From Gemmatimonadota bacterium (GTDB taxonomy: Bacteria; Gemmatimonadota; Gemmatimonadetes; Gemmatimonadales; GWC2-71-9): a stretch of DNA of 9,730 nucleotides. Location of the stretch: positions 1-9,730 of the forward strand of contig QHUF01000130.1 in the NCBI GenBank assembly GCA_003221075.1, in the 5' to 3' direction. Under the pieces are notes generated by a model. The model ran no database searches, was not told the origin of the DNA, and saw only the letters and a list, made by a program, of their open reading frames with translations. The position numbers and the translations under genes were made by a program. The number at the start of each line of letters is the position of its first letter. Position 1 is the stretch's first letter. This document shows positions 1-6,473 of this stretch, in pieces.

Positions 1-1
1 G

Positions 2-523
2 TCGCGGCTCGTCAAGTCAGCCGACGCGGTCGTATTCCTCAACGCCATTCATTTGATGCCCGACAAGGTACAGGTGCTGAAAGAGATCCGGCGCGTGCTG
101 AAGCCGGGCGGGCTGCTCGCGTTCAACAGCACGTTCTTCAACGGAGCGTATGTCGAAGGGACGAGCGGCTTCTGGCGGCGCTGGATCGTCCGCTCGGTGC
201 AGGCGCTGCGGGAGAAGGGCATCGAAGTCAAACACACCGGCCATGCGGCCGCGATGGAGTGGTTCTCGGCCGATCAATACAAGGCCGCCCTGGTCGCCGC
301 CGGTTATCGCCCCACGACGGTCGAACTGCTGCGCGTGGATATGACGCGTCAAGCGCTCATCGATATCGGCCGGTTTTCGCTGTTCATCGAGGGTGCGTTG
401 CCCGGCGCGCCGCTTGAGGAAGGCGCCAAGGCGCTCGAGATAGGCCTCGAGCGCACCATGGAAGAGCTCAAGGTCGAGTCGGTGCCACGCTACTGGTTGG
501 AGGTGGTGGCGGAAGCAGAGTGA
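2..523 (+). CDS. Class I SAM-dependent methyltransferase, C-terminal part (5' end outside window)
   Basis: The reading frame is open from base 2, and residues before the first in-window ATG (position 53) continue the domain, so the gene starts upstream of the window; 173 residues are visible. The first third carries the typical methyltransferase strand 4/helix pattern: an acidic, hydrophobic stretch (SADAVVFLNAIH), then a helix ending in EIRRVLKPGGLLAF, the conserved post-motif of UbiE/Methyltransf_11-type enzymes. Such enzymes transfer a methyl group from S-adenosylmethionine to a small molecule, lipid or protein. The substrate cannot be read here, because the SAM-binding glycine loop lies outside and the C-terminal cap is not diagnostic. 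The protein ends in a short strand (RYWLEVVAEAE). Its last 56 bases overlap the 3' end of the convergent ATP-grasp frame. The family call is confident; the specific role is unknown. Confidence 0.85.
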   Translation, partial: SRLVKSADAVVFLNAIHLMPDKVQVLKEIRRVLKPGGLLAFNSTFFNGAYVEGTSGFWRRWIVRSVQALREKGIEVKHTGHAAAMEWFSADQYKAALVAAGYRPTTVELLRVDMTRQALIDIGRFSLFIEGALPGAPLEEGAKALEIGLERTMEELKVESVPRYWLEVVAEAE

Positions 524-1616
524 AGGTGAGTTTGCGGTGAGCCGCGCGAAGCGCGGCTTCCACGGCTGACGGCGTTTCCCCACGCGCAAAAATGAATCCT
601 GGATACCGAGACCCCTCGGGGAACGGCACGAGCCGCTCCCCCGGGTGCGCGGTGATCTGCACATCCTCGACGAGCGGCACGCGCTTGGCCTCGTCGACGC
701 CGCGCACCTCCTGCAACGCTCCCGCACCGGGAATCGGGATCATCATGACCCCGGCCGCAAGTCGCTCGCGTTGAAGAGCAGGAAGCGCCATGCCGAGTGC
801 GTGCCGCAAGATGATCTCCTCGAGCGAAACCTTCTGATCCCCGAACCGCAGTACGGCTGAACAGCGGCCGCCGATCGGGCGCGCGGCAAGCTCGATCAGC
901 CACGGTCCGTTCTCGTTGTAGCGCAGCTCGGCGTGAACCGGACCCTCGCTGATACCCAAGGCGCGGACGGCCCGCTCCGCGCATTGCGTAATCGCCGACT
1001 GAAGCCCGCCTGGGACGCTCGACGGCGTTATGTAGATCGTTTCCTCGAAGAACGGCCCATCCAGGGGATCCGGCTTGTCGAAAATCGCGAGCACGTGGAG
1101 CCGCCGATTGATGACCAGACCCTCGAGCGCGACCTCGTAGCCGGGAATGAACTCCTCGATGAGAAACGTCGCCTCGGGCTCACGCACGATGGTTCTGAGC
1201 CGGTTCTGTGCTTTCATGAAGCCCTGAGGGTTGTCGGCACGCATGACGCCGCGGGATGCTGAGAGGCGCAGGGGCTTCATGACGCACGGATAAGTCACGG
1301 TTCTGGCGATCTCGGAGGGGTCTTCACTCAGCTTGCGGAGCATGAATCGCGGGATCGGGACGCCCGCCTTGGCGAGCAGCTCCCGCTGCTGATGCTTGTC
1401 ACGCGCTGCTTGCATGGCGTGGACGGGATTGCCCTTGAGGCCGAGTCGCTGTGCGATCACCGCCGCGACGATCGCCGTATCATCGTCCACGCCAACGACC
1501 GCCGCGACCGGATACCGCTGCGCGAAGAGGAACGCCTCCGTGGCGGCGCGTTGGGGATCCTGGAGGGGCAGCGTGACAAGCCCGCCCAGACTGGCCGCCT
1601 GCAGCGTGAAGCCTGG
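468..1616 (-). CDS. ATP-grasp carboxylate-amine ligase, N-terminus missing and out of frame with the upstream nfu gene
   Basis: This is a clear ATP-grasp enzyme of the type that ligates a carboxylate to an amine or thiol through an acyl phosphate. Visible landmarks in order: the end of the pre-ATP-grasp domain (AVVGVDDDTAIVAA), the helix DKHQQRELLAKAGVP, the nucleotide-binding lysine strand (PCVMKPLRLSASRGV), the hinge strand FLIEEFIPGYEVALEG, the substrate/metal segment DGPFFEETIY, and the metal-binding HAELRYNENGPWLIELAARPIGGR region. The C-terminal segment resembles the lid found in biotin-carboxylase/PurT-like members. What is missing is the start: the first ~30-40 residues of the usual Rossmann-like domain are absent, and no ATG, GTG or TTG with a ribosome site precedes the homologous part. 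The frame stays open up to an ATG at 1979, but there it only shadows nfu; the first in-frame starts after the junction (GTG 1490, ATG 1415) are internal to the fold. The gene is therefore either a deletion-damaged gene or an assembly artefact. The substrate is unknown. Confidence 0.8.
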   Translation of the reverse strand, partial: PGFTLQAASLGGLVTLPLQDPQRAATEAFLFAQRYPVAAVVGVDDDTAIVAAVIAQRLGLKGNPVHAMQAARDKHQQRELLAKAGVPIPRFMLRKLSEDPSEIARTVTYPCVMKPLRLSASRGVMRADNPQGFMKAQNRLRTIVREPEATFLIEEFIPGYEVALEGLVINRRLHVLAIFDKPDPLDGPFFEETIYITPSSVPGGLQSAITQCAERAVRALGISEGPVHAELRYNENGPWLIELAARPIGGRCSAVLRFGDQKVSLEEIILRHALGMALPALQRERLAAGVMMIPIPGAGALQEVRGVDEAKRVPLVEDVQITAHPGERLVPFPEGSRYPGFIFARGETPSAVEAALRAAHRKLTFTLLPPPPPTSSVAPTRP

Positions 1617-2203
1617 AAGTAGGGGTTGGCGCCCGAGGTGTGGTCGGTGATGTCGACGATCCCGCGGACCGCGGGCACGAGCTGCGCGAGCATTCCTTCG
1701 ATGCCCTGCCGCAGGGTGACGTCGGCCATGCCGCACCCCTGGCATCCGCCGCCCATCCGCAGCATCACGACGGCATCCTGCACGTCGATGAGCTCGACGC
1801 GCCCGCCGTGGCGCGCCACCATCGGGTTCACCTCTTCGTCGAAAACCTTTGCGACTTGCTCGTAGAGCGCGTCGTCGTTGACCGCGCCGGGCGGTTTCGG
1901 AGCAGCGGTCACGGGCGCCATGTCGCTCGCTACGGCAGAGCGGATCGCGCCACCAATCGACTTGCCGACAGCCTGCCATGGTACCGGAGACTGTTTGACC
2001 ACGGTCACAATGTTGCCCGAAACGATCAGCTCGGTTACGCCGAGACCTGGCAGGGAGAAAATCGCTTCCGCGAGCGGCGAGCCCTTTGCCTCGTCGGCCC
2101 CGGTAAACCGGCGTACTCCGCCGGCCAGCACCGGGACGCTCACGACGAACTTGCAGCGCTGATTATCGATCGGCTCGGCGGTTATCCGAATCTCTTCCGT
2201 CAC
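1457..2203 (-). CDS. Nfu/NifU-type Fe-S cluster scaffold protein; natural C-terminus lost near 1613
   Basis: This is an Nfu-like iron-sulfur carrier that holds a [4Fe-4S] cluster for delivery to apo-enzymes in the cytoplasm. Residues ~1-95 match the Nfu N-terminal domain (ITAEPIDNQRCKFVV, then SPLAEAIFSLPGLGVTELIVSGN). Residues ~110-197 match the NifU C-terminal domain, with the cluster-ligating CxxC at C154 and C157 (GGGCQGCGMADVTL) and the terminal pattern ITDHTSGANPYFQ. Homology stops at residue 197 (base 1613), where family members normally end. The frame then runs on for 51 residues of basic, Ser/Pro-rich sequence that is a shadow of the ATP-grasp gene. The start is GTG at 2203, overlapping the metE stop as GTGA, with GAGAG five bases upstream; translational coupling to metE is likely. 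The Nfu identity is firm. The 3' end given is simply the first in-frame stop. Confidence 0.87.
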   Translation of the reverse strand: MTEEIRITAEPIDNQRCKFVVSVPVLAGGVRRFTGADEAKGSPLAEAIFSLPGLGVTELIVSGNIVTVVKQSPVPWQAVGKSIGGAIRSAVASDMAPVTAAPKPPGAVNDDALYEQVAKVFDEEVNPMVARHGGRVELIDVQDAVVMLRMGGGCQGCGMADVTLRQGIEGMLAQLVPAVRGIVDITDHTSGANPYFQASRCRRPVWAGLSRCPSRIPNAPPRRRSSSRSGIRSRRSLAWTMIRRSSRR

Positions 2204-4524
2204 GACCTCTCTCGTTCAACGTCTGCGGTTTGACGTCGTTTGCTCGACGTTTCTCTTTTGACGCCCTGCGTTTGACGCCTCATGTCGTTCGCGGCCGCCA
2301 CCATGTTCTTGAGCGCCGCCAGCGTCTCGTCCCAGCCCCGCGTCTTGAGCCCGCAGTCGGGGTTCACCCAGATCTGCGCGCCATCCAGCACGCGCGTCAT
2401 GCTCTTCAGGGCACCCGTGATCTCGGCGGTGGACGGCACACGCGGGGAGTGGATGTCGTAGACCCCGGGGCCGATCTCGTTCGGGTACTTGTAGTGCTCG
2501 AAGCCTTGCAGCAGCTCCGAGCCGGAGCGGGCGTTCTCGATCGAGATCACGTCCGCGTCCATGCGCTCGATCACTCGCAGCACGTCGTTGAACTCGCTGT
2601 AGCACATATGCGTGTGGATCTGGGTCCCGTCACGCACTCCCGCAGTCGAGAGCCGGAAGGCGTCCACAGCCCACTTGAGGTAGTCCGACCAATCCGCCCG
2701 CCGCAGCGGCAACCCTTCGCGCAGCGCCGGCTCATCGATCTGGATCACCCGAATGCCCGCCGCTTCGAGATCGACCACTTCGTCGCGGATGGCCAACGCG
2801 ATCTGCTTGGCGGTTTCGGCGCGCGGCTGATCGTCGCGCACAAAGGACCATTGTAGAATCGTCACCGGCCCGGTCAGCATCCCTTTCACCGGGCGCTGCG
2901 TCAGCGACTGCGCGTACTTGCTCCAGCGCACCGTCATCGCGCTCGGCCGTGAGACGTCGCCAAAGATGATCGGGGGCTTCACATAGCGCGTGCCGTAGGA
3001 CTGCACCCAGCCGTGCTCGGTGAACGCGAATCCGGCGAGCTGCTCGCCGAAGTACTCGACCATGTCGTTGCGCTCGAACTCCCCGTGCACGAGCACGTCG
3101 AGGCCGATTTCTTCCTGCAGCTTGATGGTCTTGGCGACTTGCGCCTCGATGAAGCGATCGTAGTCCTCGGCCGAGAGCTGATTGTCATTGAGCTTGCGCC
3201 GCGCGGCTCGCACTTCCGTCGTCTGGGGGAACGAGCCGATCGTCGTCGTCGGATACGGGGGAAGATCCAGTTGTGTCTTCCGGCGCACGGCGAACGGCGC
3301 ACTGCGCACGCTGTCTTTCTCCGTCACCGAGCCGGCCCGGCGCTGCACCGCGGCGTTGTTGATTCGTGTCGACGCGCGACGCGATTTCGCGGCCCGGCTG
3401 CTGCTCTCGATCGCCTTCTGGTCGCTCTTCGCCAGTGCGACGACCTCCTGCAGCTTCTGCTTGGCGAATGCGAGCCAGCTCTTCAGCTCCGCGTCGAGCT
3501 TGGTCTCGAGATCGAGGTCGAACGGCGTATGCAGCAGCGAGCAAGAGGGCGCCACCCACAGCCGGTCTTTCCCCACCTTCGCGGCCGCCCGCTCCACCAG
3601 CGCTGCCTGCTTCGCGAGATCCGCGCGCCATACGTTGCGACCGTCGATCACACCCGCCGACAGCACCCGACCTTTGGGCCACGCGGCGAGGAGCGGATCG
3701 AGCTGCTCGGGCGCGCGGACGAGATCGACGTGCAGCCCCTGCACGGGAAGGGCAACCGCGGTCTTCAGGTTATCGGCGAGGCCGGCGAAATACGTGGCGA
3801 CCAGGAGCTGCAGCTTTCCCGCACGCGACGCGAGGTACTTGTACGCGCGCAGGTACGCGGCGCGCTCGGCATCGGTGCGATCGAGCGCGAGACTCGGCTC
3901 GTCGAGCTGCACCCAGGTCGCCCCCGCCGCCGCGAGCGACTCCAGCACGTCGCCATACACCGGGAGCAGCGCGTCGAGCAAGGACAGACGGTCGAATGCC
4001 CCGCCCTTTGTTTTCGCGAGCAGGAGGAATGTCAGGGGCCCGATCAGGACCGTCGTCGCGTCGATGCCCAGTGCCTTCGCTTCCCGGTACTCGTTCGCCG
4101 GTTTGGCGGACGCCATACGGAAGCGTTGCCCGCGCTCCAGCTCGGGGACGATGTAGTGGTAGTTGGTATCGAACCACTTCGTCATTTCCATCGCGGTGAC
4201 GTCGCGGCCTTTACCCTGACTGCCGCGCGCCATCGCGAAGTACGTGCCCGGATCGACCCACTCGCCGGTCCAACCGTAGCGCGGCGGCACTGCGCCGACC
4301 ATCGCGCAGGTGTCCAGCATGCGGTCGTAGAACGAGAAGTCATTGGCAGGGATCCGGCGGATCCCGATGTCCCGCTGCAGCTGCCAGTGGCGGCGCCGCA
4401 GTTCCGCGCCGGTGGCGAGCAGCTGCTCGCGGCTGATCTTGCCGCCCCAATACCCTTCAGTCGCGCGCTTCAATTCGCGCGCCGCACCCAGGGAGGGGAA
4501 GCCCAAATTCGAGGCGATTGTCAT
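2200..4524 (-). CDS. metE: Cobalamin-independent methionine synthase (5-methyltetrahydropteroyltriglutamate-homocysteine methyltransferase)
   Basis: MetE transfers the methyl group of 5-methyl-tetrahydrofolate polyglutamate to homocysteine, the last step of methionine synthesis, without B12. The protein has 774 residues against about 750 for the family. The N-terminal barrel spans about 1-370 and the catalytic C-terminal barrel begins around the conserved IGSFPQT (Ile429). All four zinc ligands are visible: H639 and C641 (THMCYSEFND), E663 (ISIEN) and C724 (WVNPDCGLKTRGW), each two residues before the E. coli numbering. Other conserved blocks are VHGEFERNDMVEYFGE, MLTGPVTILQWSF and QIDEPALREGLPLR. 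The enzyme should be active. The normal C-terminus is reached near residue 750; the last 24 residues are a basic tail encoded by degenerate repeats. The start is ATG at 4524 with only a weak ribosome site. The ~73-base leader is too short for a full SAM or cobalamin riboswitch, and none was recognised. Confidence 0.97.
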   Translation of the reverse strand: MTIASNLGFPSLGAARELKRATEGYWGGKISREQLLATGAELRRRHWQLQRDIGIRRIPANDFSFYDRMLDTCAMVGAVPPRYGWTGEWVDPGTYFAMARGSQGKGRDVTAMEMTKWFDTNYHYIVPELERGQRFRMASAKPANEYREAKALGIDATTVLIGPLTFLLLAKTKGGAFDRLSLLDALLPVYGDVLESLAAAGATWVQLDEPSLALDRTDAERAAYLRAYKYLASRAGKLQLLVATYFAGLADNLKTAVALPVQGLHVDLVRAPEQLDPLLAAWPKGRVLSAGVIDGRNVWRADLAKQAALVERAAAKVGKDRLWVAPSCSLLHTPFDLDLETKLDAELKSWLAFAKQKLQEVVALAKSDQKAIESSSRAAKSRRASTRINNAAVQRRAGSVTEKDSVRSAPFAVRRKTQLDLPPYPTTTIGSFPQTTEVRAARRKLNDNQLSAEDYDRFIEAQVAKTIKLQEEIGLDVLVHGEFERNDMVEYFGEQLAGFAFTEHGWVQSYGTRYVKPPIIFGDVSRPSAMTVRWSKYAQSLTQRPVKGMLTGPVTILQWSFVRDDQPRAETAKQIALAIRDEVVDLEAAGIRVIQIDEPALREGLPLRRADWSDYLKWAVDAFRLSTAGVRDGTQIHTHMCYSEFNDVLRVIERMDADVISIENARSGSELLQGFEHYKYPNEIGPGVYDIHSPRVPSTAEITGALKSMTRVLDGAQIWVNPDCGLKTRGWDETLAALKNMVAAANDMRRQTQGVKRETSSKRRQTADVERERS
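2223..2277. repeat. Degenerate short direct repeats around a TTTGACG core
   Basis: On the + strand the heptamer TTTGACG occurs at 2229-2235, 2257-2263 and 2271-2277. A longer version, CTGCGGTTTGACG (2223-2235), recurs as CTGCGTTTGACG (2266-2277), and a related CTCGACGTTT lies between. Read on the minus strand, the repeats encode the extra C-terminal tail of MetE and lead into the nfu ribosome site. They look like an intergenic spacer that has been absorbed into the metE frame. No function is apparent. Confidence 0.6.
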
Positions 4525-4597
4525 AGTTAGGAAAGGAATCTTACAGGGTTGTTAGCCCTTTCGGTACTCGACTTGCTTTAATGCGAGTCCTTGGAGC

Positions 4598-5281
4598 CTA
4601 CGGGTGTGGCGGTGCCGGCGGGTGCGGCGGTGGCGGCGGGTGCGGGGGATGTTGCGGGTGTGTCGGCGGCGGCCCGTGCTGCCCCTGCGCCGCTGCCGCC
4701 CGCGCGAGTCCGGCGGCTGCTTGTGCCGGTGTGACACCCTTCGCGACTTCAGACTGCACGTGCGCCGGAAGCAGGAGCAGATCCGCCGACGACTCACCCG
4801 AGCGCAGTGTCGCACTCACCAGCCCAATATCTTCCGCCGGCGGCACGCCGAGCGCCGCCAGCGTGCCAGCGACCCGCAGCCCGACGGTCAGCGCTTGCGC
4901 ATTGGCGCCCGTTCGCGCGAGCGCGGTGATATCGCTACCACTCAGTCCCGCGGTAATCGCAAATTCGCCCGCGGCGATCTCGAGTGTGTCGGCGACTGCG
5001 CCACCCTCCCGCAACGCGGCGGCCGCCGTGTCCAGCTGCGTCGCGACAAGGCGCACGGCGGTCGCGACGCGCTCGGCGGGAACGCCCTTGGCGATCCCTT
5101 CGATCGCCTTCTCGATCAGCGGATCGATCGGCAGACCACGCGCAGACGCAGCGGTCCCGAGCTCCACGACCAGCGATCCAAGCGCCGGTGACACGCGTCC
5201 GGCGAGTCGCTGGGCGATGCCGGCCCCTGCCGGCTGTTGCAGGGTCAGCAGTGTGAGTGGAAGCGCGAGGAGTGCGATCAT
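4598..5281 (-). CDS. Secreted hypothetical protein with Pro/His-rich C-terminal tail
   Basis: I do not recognise a named family. The 227 residues start with a hydrophobic leader (MIALLALPLTLLTL) and a small-residue cleavage region (PAGAG), consistent with export, although the leader lacks the usual basic residue. The body is Ala/Leu/Gly-rich and helical, with loosely repeated helices that begin after Gly-x-Pro or Gly-Val-Pro turns (GLPIDPLIEKAIEGIAKGVP; later GVPPAEDIGLV and GVTPAQAAAGL). The last ~28 residues are almost only Pro and His, with six histidines, a possible metal-binding or wall-contact tail. It is the third gene of the coupled sigma-factor operon: its ATG overlaps the previous stop as TGATG. 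A GTG one codon upstream (5284) would give a GTGA overlap and is equally possible. It is probably controlled by the ECF sigma factor above it. The function is unknown. Confidence 0.75.
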   Translation of the reverse strand: MIALLALPLTLLTLQQPAGAGIAQRLAGRVSPALGSLVVELGTAASARGLPIDPLIEKAIEGIAKGVPAERVATAVRLVATQLDTAAAALREGGAVADTLEIAAGEFAITAGLSGSDITALARTGANAQALTVGLRVAGTLAALGVPPAEDIGLVSATLRSGESSADLLLLPAHVQSEVAKGVTPAQAAAGLARAAAAQGQHGPPPTHPQHPPHPPPPPHPPAPPHP

Positions 5282-5823
5282 CACAACGTCAGCACGCTGT
5301 TGCGCCGGCCGAAGCCGTCATCCACGGCCGGGGCTCCGGGATCGGGCACCCACCGCACGCCATCGACGACGAAGGCGTACTGGTGTTGTCCCGCCGGGAG
5401 AGTCAGCGTCGCCGTCCACACGCCCGTAGCGCCGGTGCGGACCAGCGGCGTCACGTGCGCGTCCCACTGGTTGAACGTGCCCGCGAGGCTGACCTGCTTC
5501 GCGTCGGGCGCCACGAGGACAAAGCGAACCGTGACGAGTGCGGCGGTGGGCGCCGGTGCCGTCGGCCGGAGCAAAATGACGAGCGCCGCCGCGATCGCGA
5601 GCGCGGGCGCCAGCAGCCAGGGCAGGAAACGACGACGCCGGCGTTCCAGCGTTGCCATGACACGCCAGGTGACGGCCGGCATCGAAATCTCCGTGCGATC
5701 GACGGCAGCGAGCAGTCGCAGCGCCGCTTCGCCCTCCACACGCAGCTCGGAGGGCAGGTCGGCGAGTGTGATGTCGCCGTCCAGCAGCTGTTTGACCAGA
5801 GGATGAAAGTCGTGCCCGCTCAT
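5281..5823 (-). CDS. Single-pass membrane protein, anti-sigma-like layout with C-terminal CBM48/AMPK glycogen-binding-type domain
   Basis: The 180-residue protein has three parts. Residues 1-66 are cytoplasmic and helical, ending in a basic stretch (ERRRRR). Residues ~67-86 form one membrane helix (FLPWLLAPALAIAAALVIL). Residues ~97-180 form an immunoglobulin-like E-set/CBM48 domain, seen from VSLAGTFNQWD, GVWTATLTLPAG and HQYAFVVDG..WVPDP, which match the glycogen-binding domain of AMPK beta and branching enzymes. The gene overlaps the ECF sigma gene by ATGA, the usual place for an anti-sigma factor, and the cytoplasm-membrane-periplasm layout fits that role. However, no HxxxCxxC zinc-binding anti-sigma motif is present. 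I infer a sigma regulator whose periplasmic domain senses a glycan, or has lost sugar binding and contacts a protein. A GAGAG ribosome site precedes the ATG. Confidence 0.82.
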   Translation of the reverse strand: MSGHDFHPLVKQLLDGDITLADLPSELRVEGEAALRLLAAVDRTEISMPAVTWRVMATLERRRRRFLPWLLAPALAIAAALVILLRPTAPAPTAALVTVRFVLVAPDAKQVSLAGTFNQWDAHVTPLVRTGATGVWTATLTLPAGQHQYAFVVDGVRWVPDPGAPAVDDGFGRRNSVLTL

Positions 5824-6434
5824 GTGTGATCTCTCAGTAGTTCGCGCAGTGTGTCGTACGCGCGATGCATCCGCATTTTCAGTGACGGTACCGACGTACT
5901 CAAGCGCTCCGCGATTTCCGTGTACGACAACCCTTCCACATGCTTCAAGACGAACACCTCGCGCTGGTCCGGCGTCAGCTCCATCAGCGCCACCTGAAGC
6001 GCGCGGCGGCGCTCGGCACTTTCGGCCCCGCCATCCGTGCGATCGTCCGCGGCCACATCATTCGCCGCTTCCAGCGACGCCGAGGTTCGGTTGCGGCGCC
6101 GCTCGGCGAAACAGCGATTGCGCAGAATAAGGAAGAACCAGCCAATGAAGTTGTCTGGATCCTTACACTGTGCCAGCTGATCGTACGCCCGCACGAACGC
6201 GTCTTGCAAGGCGTCTTCGGCGGCGTCCGCAGAGCCCAGCATCCGCGCCGCATAGCGCGCGTAGCGGTCGCGATACCGTTCGACCAGCCGGGCGTAGCTC
6301 TCGCGATCCCCTGCCAGCACCGCCCGAACGATTTCGCCGTCCGCCGCCTGAGGCCCTGAGCGCAAAGCTTCTCCCGCTAAAGAGTTGTGGCGTAGACAAT
6401 TGGTAACGGTTGCCACGGCGTCCCATTGTGACAT
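5820..6434 (-). CDS. ECF-type RNA polymerase sigma factor (sigma-70 family, regions 2 and 4)
   Basis: This is a complete ECF sigma factor that directs RNA polymerase to a dedicated promoter set. Region 2 spans about residues 47-113 (AEDALQDAFVRAYDQL, then FIGWFFLILRNRCFAERRR). An acidic linker follows. Region 4 spans about 145-202, with the helix-turn-helix TPDQREVFVLKHVEGLSYTEIAERLSTSVPSLKMRMHRA split across two helices. The extent given uses ATG 6434 (204 residues). A better translation start may be TTG 6365 (181 residues): it has GGGAG five bases upstream, whereas the ATG lies inside an inverted repeat in the divergent control region and adds an N-terminus with no sigma homology. It heads the coupled operon with the CBM48 membrane protein and the secreted protein, so it probably works with the membrane protein as its regulator. 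Confidence 0.93.
   Translation of the reverse strand: MSQWDAVATVTNCLRHNSLAGEALRSGPQAADGEIVRAVLAGDRESYARLVERYRDRYARYAARMLGSADAAEDALQDAFVRAYDQLAQCKDPDNFIGWFFLILRNRCFAERRRNRTSASLEAANDVAADDRTDGGAESAERRRALQVALMELTPDQREVFVLKHVEGLSYTEIAERLSTSVPSLKMRMHRAYDTLRELLRDHT
6371..6375 (-). promoter_or_regulatory. Ribosome binding site supporting a TTG start (6365) for the sigma factor
   Basis: On the minus strand GGGAG is followed five bases later by TTG at 6365-6363, in frame with the sigma factor. The upstream ATG at 6434 has only AGGT nearby. The TTG start would leave about 10 residues before region 2, typical of short ECF factors, and would free 6366-6473 as regulatory DNA. Confidence 0.5.
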
Positions 6435-6442
6435 GCGTTACC
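6402..6442. promoter_or_regulatory. Inverted repeat in the divergent sigma/sigma-like control region (candidate operator)
   Basis: GGTAACG at 6402-6408 is matched by its exact reverse complement CGTTACC at 6436-6442, 27 bases apart. The left arm also belongs to a tighter imperfect palindrome, GGTAAC-G-GTTGCC (6402-6414, five of six pairs). Three related half-sites between two diverging genes suggest a regulator site, but a chance 7-mer pairing is possible. The element spans the ATG at 6434. Confidence 0.35.
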
Positions 6443-6473
6443 TACGACCCCGCCCCGCAATCTTTACGAAGCC

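Noticed and set aside
541..557. Perfect 7-bp hairpin GCCGCGC-GAA-GCGCGGC, 18 bases after the methyltransferase stop
   Set aside because: No T tract follows, and the bases encode the conserved AALRAAH segment of the ATP-grasp protein, so codon constraint explains the symmetry.
17..727. Minus-strand frame of 236 codons at the left edge
   Set aside because: It is antisense to the methyltransferase and out of frame with the ATP-grasp gene; its composition is Arg/His-rich without motifs.
1457..1979. Nfu-ATP-grasp fusion made by programmed frameshifting
   Set aside because: No canonical slippery heptamer or following stem was found at the junction, and the missing ATP-grasp N-terminal residues would still be absent after a -1 shift.
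3013..4530. Long + strand open frame (505 codons) opposite metE
   Set aside because: It is fully antisense to a clear MetE with all catalytic residues, has no recognisable domain and an Arg/His/Gln-rich composition typical of GC-rich shadow frames.
4525..4597. Possible riboswitch or attenuator upstream of metE
   Set aside because: The gap is about 73 bases with only a four-pair stem (around 4545-4559). This is too short for a SAM or cobalamin riboswitch, and no clear promoter or terminator is visible.
4581..5429. + strand frame with a striking Gly/Cys-rich start
   Set aside because: The Gly-Cys pattern is the complement of the Pro/His codons of the minus-strand secreted protein; the rest has no domain and the frame crosses two real genes.
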